Position numbers and translations under genes: made by a program. Below are positions 7,721 to 9,402 of a stretch of 9,402 nucleotides of DNA, piece after piece. Position 1 is the first letter of the stretch, and every line of letters begins with the position of its first letter. Source of the DNA: Bacillota bacterium (GTDB lineage Bacteria > Bacillota > Clostridia > Christensenellales > UMGS416); NCBI GenBank assembly GCA_023422005.1, contig JAEZSC010000118.1:1-9402 (forward strand), read 5' to 3'. The notes under the pieces are model-generated. The model made no database searches. It was not told where the DNA came from and was given only the letters and a program-made list of their open reading frames with translations.

Positions 7721-8278
7721 ATGATCAATGCCAGCGATTTTAAAAAGGGCCTGACCATCGAGATCGAAAACAACGTTTTTGTTATCGTCGATTTCCAGCA
7801 TGTGAAGCCCGGCAAGGGCGCGGCCTTTGTGCGCACGAAGATCAAGAACGTTATAACCGGCGCAGTGCTGGAACGCACCTTCAACCCCACGGACAAGATG
7901 CCCAGGGCAATGATCGAGACCAAGGACATGCAGTATCTCTATGAGGATGGCGAGTTCTATCACTTCATGGATAACGAGACGTTCGAGCAGCTGCAGCTGA
8001 CCAAGGATGAGATCGAAGACGCGCTGCCTTACATGACCGAGAACATGAGCGTGACGATCCGCTTCTTCAAGGGTAAGCCCTTCTCGGTGCAGCCTCCGAA
8101 CTTCGTGGAGCTCAAGGTTGTGGAGACCGAGCCCGGCTTCAAGGGCGACACAGCCACCAACACCCTGAAGCCCGCCAAGCTGGAGACCGGCTACACGGTC
8201 ATGGTTCCTCTCTTCATTAACACTGGGGAAAAGCTGCGCATTGACACCAGAACCGGTGAGTACATGGAAAGAGCCTAA
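7721..8278 (+). CDS. efp: Elongation factor P
   Basis: EF-P binds between the ribosomal P and E sites and rescues ribosomes stalled on consecutive prolines. The 185-residue length is typical. The N-terminal KOW-like domain contains the loop HVKPGKGAAF at 27-36, with K32 at the tip; this is the residue modified in Bacillus EF-P and equivalent to K34 of E. coli. The two following OB domains end in the conserved signature NTGEKLRIDTRTGEYMERA at the C-terminus. The start has a strong ribosome binding site (GGAGGGA at 7709-7715, five bases before the ATG), placed between the peptidase stop and this start. A strong intrinsic terminator lies 21 bases after the stop, ending the operon. No modification enzyme gene is visible in the window, so whether K32 is modified is unknown. 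Confidence 0.97.
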   Translation: MINASDFKKGLTIEIENNVFVIVDFQHVKPGKGAAFVRTKIKNVITGAVLERTFNPTDKMPRAMIETKDMQYLYEDGEFYHFMDNETFEQLQLTKDEIEDALPYMTENMSVTIRFFKGKPFSVQPPNFVELKVVETEPGFKGDTATNTLKPAKLETGYTVMVPLFINTGEKLRIDTRTGEYMERA

Positions 8279-8299
8279 AACTTTATTTGCATTCTATTG

Positions 8300-8329
8300 C
8301 CCTCTGCCAAAATTGGTAGAGGGTTTTTT
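8300..8329 (+). terminator. Rho-independent terminator of the efp operon
   Basis: A 10-bp stem (8300-8309 with 8314-8323, one G-T pair, four-base loop AAAT) is followed directly by six T residues at 8324-8329. It begins 21 bases after the efp stop. Confidence 0.93.
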
Positions 8330-8373
8330 CGCGCCTACGAGCGCGACCAAAGGGCTTTCCGATCGCCCTTTGG
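8329..8373. repeat. Two abutting hairpins after the efp terminator
   Basis: TCGCGC (8329-8334) pairs with GCGCGA (8341-8346) around a six-base loop. The next base begins a second perfect inverted repeat, CCAAAGGGC (8347-8355) with GCCCTTTGG (8365-8373), around a nine-base loop. The second half of this unit begins with GCGACCAAAGGG (8343-8354), which recurs almost exactly at 8711-8723. Function unknown; possibly an intergenic repeat element. Confidence 0.6.
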
Positions 8374-8572
8374 AAACCTTCGGCACCAATCATTGAATGT
8401 CTTTACAGGTATGTGTCAGTGTAAGGGCTTCTTGAGAGTAATGTTTGGATGGCAGTCACTCTGGCGGCGAACGACGGTTTACCCGGCGGAGCCAAACGGA
8501 AGCAGGGGAGGGGCCAACAGCAAAACGCGCCCGCAGGCGACCACGTCACCTGGAAAGTTAGCGCGAAGGAGC
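8374..8572. other. Non-coding stretch with no recognised gene
   Basis: About 200 bases with no convincing coding frame on either strand. A minus-strand frame of 63 codons spans 8403-8594 but starts at TTG without a ribosome binding site, resembles no family I know, and runs into the hairpin at 8582. The motif GGCGACCA at 8536-8543 recurs at 8710-8717. A small RNA cannot be excluded, but I recognise none (not tmRNA, SRP RNA, RNase P or a known riboswitch). Confidence 0.4.
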
Positions 8573-8613
8573 AAAAAGGGAGCCCGCCTGCCAACGGTTA
8601 TTGGCAGGCGGGC
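8573..8613 (-). terminator. Candidate minus-strand terminator downstream of groL
   Basis: A perfect 13-bp inverted repeat (GCCCGCCTGCCAA at 8582-8594 with its complement at 8601-8613, six-base loop) is followed, read on the minus strand, by four bases and then five T residues (complement of AAAAA at 8577-8573). This is the best intrinsic-terminator match for groL transcription, although it lies about 150 bases after the groL stop. On the plus strand it is followed only by AAACTTTA, so it is less likely to act there. Confidence 0.6.
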
Positions 8614-8633
8614 AAACTTTACTGAGAACAGGT

Positions 8634-8714
8634 CGTCCGAATCGTGGACGGCGCATCAGCGCCGGTCGCGATGCAGAGCAAAGCAATCGCCCGCGATGCA
8701 AGCATCGCGGGCGA
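8634..8714. repeat. Cluster of inverted repeats with alternative pairings
   Basis: Three hairpins lie close together: CGTCC/GGACG (8634-8638 and 8646-8650), CGGCGC/GCGCCG (8649-8654 and 8659-8664), and a perfect 13-bp repeat TCGCCCGCGATGC/GCATCGCGGGCGA (8687-8699 and 8702-8714, two-base loop). The core GCGATGC occurs in direct orientation at 8668-8674 and 8693-8699 with one complement at 8702-8708, so the complement could pair with either copy. No T-tract follows on either strand. Function unknown. Confidence 0.6.
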
Positions 8715-8731
8715 CCAAAAGGGGGTGGCTC

Positions 8732-8753
8732 GGCGGGGGACGTGTCCCCCGTC
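8732..8753. repeat. GC-rich hairpin just after the groL stop
   Basis: An inverted repeat centred on GGGGGA (8735-8740) and TCCCCC (8745-8750), extendable to 8732-8753 with one wobble pair. It lies eight bases past the groL stop on the minus strand but is followed by GAGCCACCCCCTTTTGG rather than an immediate T-run, so it may stabilise the 3' end or act as a weak terminator. Confidence 0.5.
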
Positions 8754-8761
8754 CGATTTGT

Positions 8762-9402
8762 TTAGTACATGCCGCCCATGCCGCCGCCGGGGGCCGCGGG
8801 CATCGGGGCTTCGGGCTTCGGGATGTCGGTCACGAGGCTCTCGGTGGTGAGCACCATGGCCGCGATGGAGGCGGCGTTCTGCAGAGCGGAGCGGGTGACC
8901 TTGGTGGGGTCGGTGATGCCCTTCTCGAACATGTCGCCGTAGTCATTCTTCAGAGCGTCATAGCCGTAGCCAGCGGTGGCCTTGGCGACGACGTGGTTCA
9001 CGATGACAGAGCCTTCCACGCCGGCGTTGATGGCGATCTGGCGGATGGGCTCCTCGATGGCGCGGCGCACGATCTTGACGCCGGTGCGGAAGTCGCCTTC
9101 GCTGCCTTCGATGATGGCGTCCAGAGCGGGGATGGCGGTCAGCAGAGCAACGCCGCCGCCGGCAACCATGCCTTCTTCGACGCCGGCACGGGTGGCGGCC
9201 AGGGCGTCCTCAATGCGCAGCTTGCGCTCCTTCATCTCCACTTCGGTGGCGGCGCCCACGTTGATGACGGCCACACCGCCGGCCAGCTTGGCCAGGCGCT
9301 CCTGGAGCTTCTCGCGGTCATAGTCGCTGCTGGTGTCTTCGATCTGCACCTTGATGGAGGAAATGCGAGCCTTGATCTCGGAGGGATCGCCGGCGCCTTC
9401 CA
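8762..9402 (-). CDS. groL: Chaperonin GroEL, C-terminal part, 5' end outside the window
   Basis: The C-terminal 212 residues of the 60-kDa chaperonin, which with GroES folds proteins in an ATP-driven double-ring chamber in the cytoplasm. The reading frame runs through the right edge, beginning EGAGDPSEIKARISSIK; an apparent start (GTG) at 9349 is internal and not a true start. Visible hallmarks are the segment GAATEVEMKERKLRIEDALAATRAGVEEG, in which the aspartate of IEDAL (residue 65 of the fragment) corresponds to the ATP-hydrolysis residue D398 of E. coli, the following VAGGGVAL, and the flexible Gly-Met tail ending GGGMGGMY before TAA at 8764-8762. groES and any HrcA/CIRCE control site would be upstream, beyond the window. 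The gene converges with the efp operon. Confidence 0.97.
   Translation of the reverse strand, partial: EGAGDPSEIKARISSIKVQIEDTSSDYDREKLQERLAKLAGGVAVINVGAATEVEMKERKLRIEDALAATRAGVEEGMVAGGGVALLTAIPALDAIIEGSEGDFRTGVKIVRRAIEEPIRQIAINAGVEGSVIVNHVVAKATAGYGYDALKNDYGDMFEKGITDPTKVTRSALQNAASIAAMVLTTESLVTDIPKPEAPMPAAPGGGMGGMY

Noticed and set aside
6832..7929. Minus-strand open frame (365 codons) spanning the peptidase and start of efp
   Set aside because: It crosses two confidently identified plus-strand genes and has no domain signature, so it is a shadow frame.
8403..8594. 63-codon minus-strand frame in the intergenic region
   Set aside because: TTG start, no ribosome binding site, no recognisable family, and its start lies inside a 13-bp terminator-like hairpin.
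8634..8753. CRISPR-like array
   Set aside because: The repeated pieces are short, unequal and unevenly spaced, mostly inverted rather than direct, and no cas gene is present.
8644..8850. 68-codon plus-strand frame running into the groL 3' end
   Set aside because: It crosses several hairpins and overlaps groL antisense; low-complexity Arg/Gly/Ser content suggests chance.

Overview
The window is about 9.4 kb of mostly GC-rich chromosomal DNA with a dense set of housekeeping genes. The gene content points to a high-GC member of the Firmicutes, probably a Clostridia-type anaerobe: an AddA-type recombination nuclease, a YqeG-family phosphatase, a clostridial-style endonuclease IV relative, and an Xaa-Pro peptidase placed directly before efp (the yqhT-efp order known from Bacillus). 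This assignment is inferred from gene families and gene order; no 16S or other marker is present.

Layout. Positions 3-2141 hold the C-terminal part of addA, cut by the left edge. Positions 2199-4562 encode a fusion of a RecB/Cas4-like nuclease domain with a Rad3/XPD/DinG-type iron-sulfur helicase. A near-consensus sigma-A promoter (4584-4612) then starts a small operon: a YqeG-family HAD phosphatase (4666-5178), an endonuclease IV-like TIM-barrel protein whose start overlaps it by 8 bases (5171-6058), and a VOC/glyoxalase-fold protein (6061-6486) of visibly lower GC that looks like a later addition. After a 159-base gap with its own promoter, an M24 Xaa-Pro peptidase (6646-7707) and elongation factor P (7721-8278) form a two-gene unit ending at a strong intrinsic terminator (8300-8329). 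A 483-base non-coding stretch rich in inverted repeats separates efp from the convergent, minus-strand groL (8762-9402), which is cut by the right edge.

How the genes relate. The first half is themed on DNA end processing and repair: AddA, a second nuclease-helicase, and an AP-endonuclease-like protein. The pepP-like/efp pair concerns proline handling (release of N-terminal X-Pro residues, and relief of ribosome stalling on polyproline). GroEL is general protein folding.

I see no CRISPR array, tRNA, rRNA, transposase or phage gene, and no clearly new multi-gene system. The points most worth a second look are the nuclease-helicase fusion with a possibly leaderless start, the substituted zinc-ligand position in the endonuclease IV relative, the AT-richer VOC gene, and the hairpin-dense efp/groL intergenic region.
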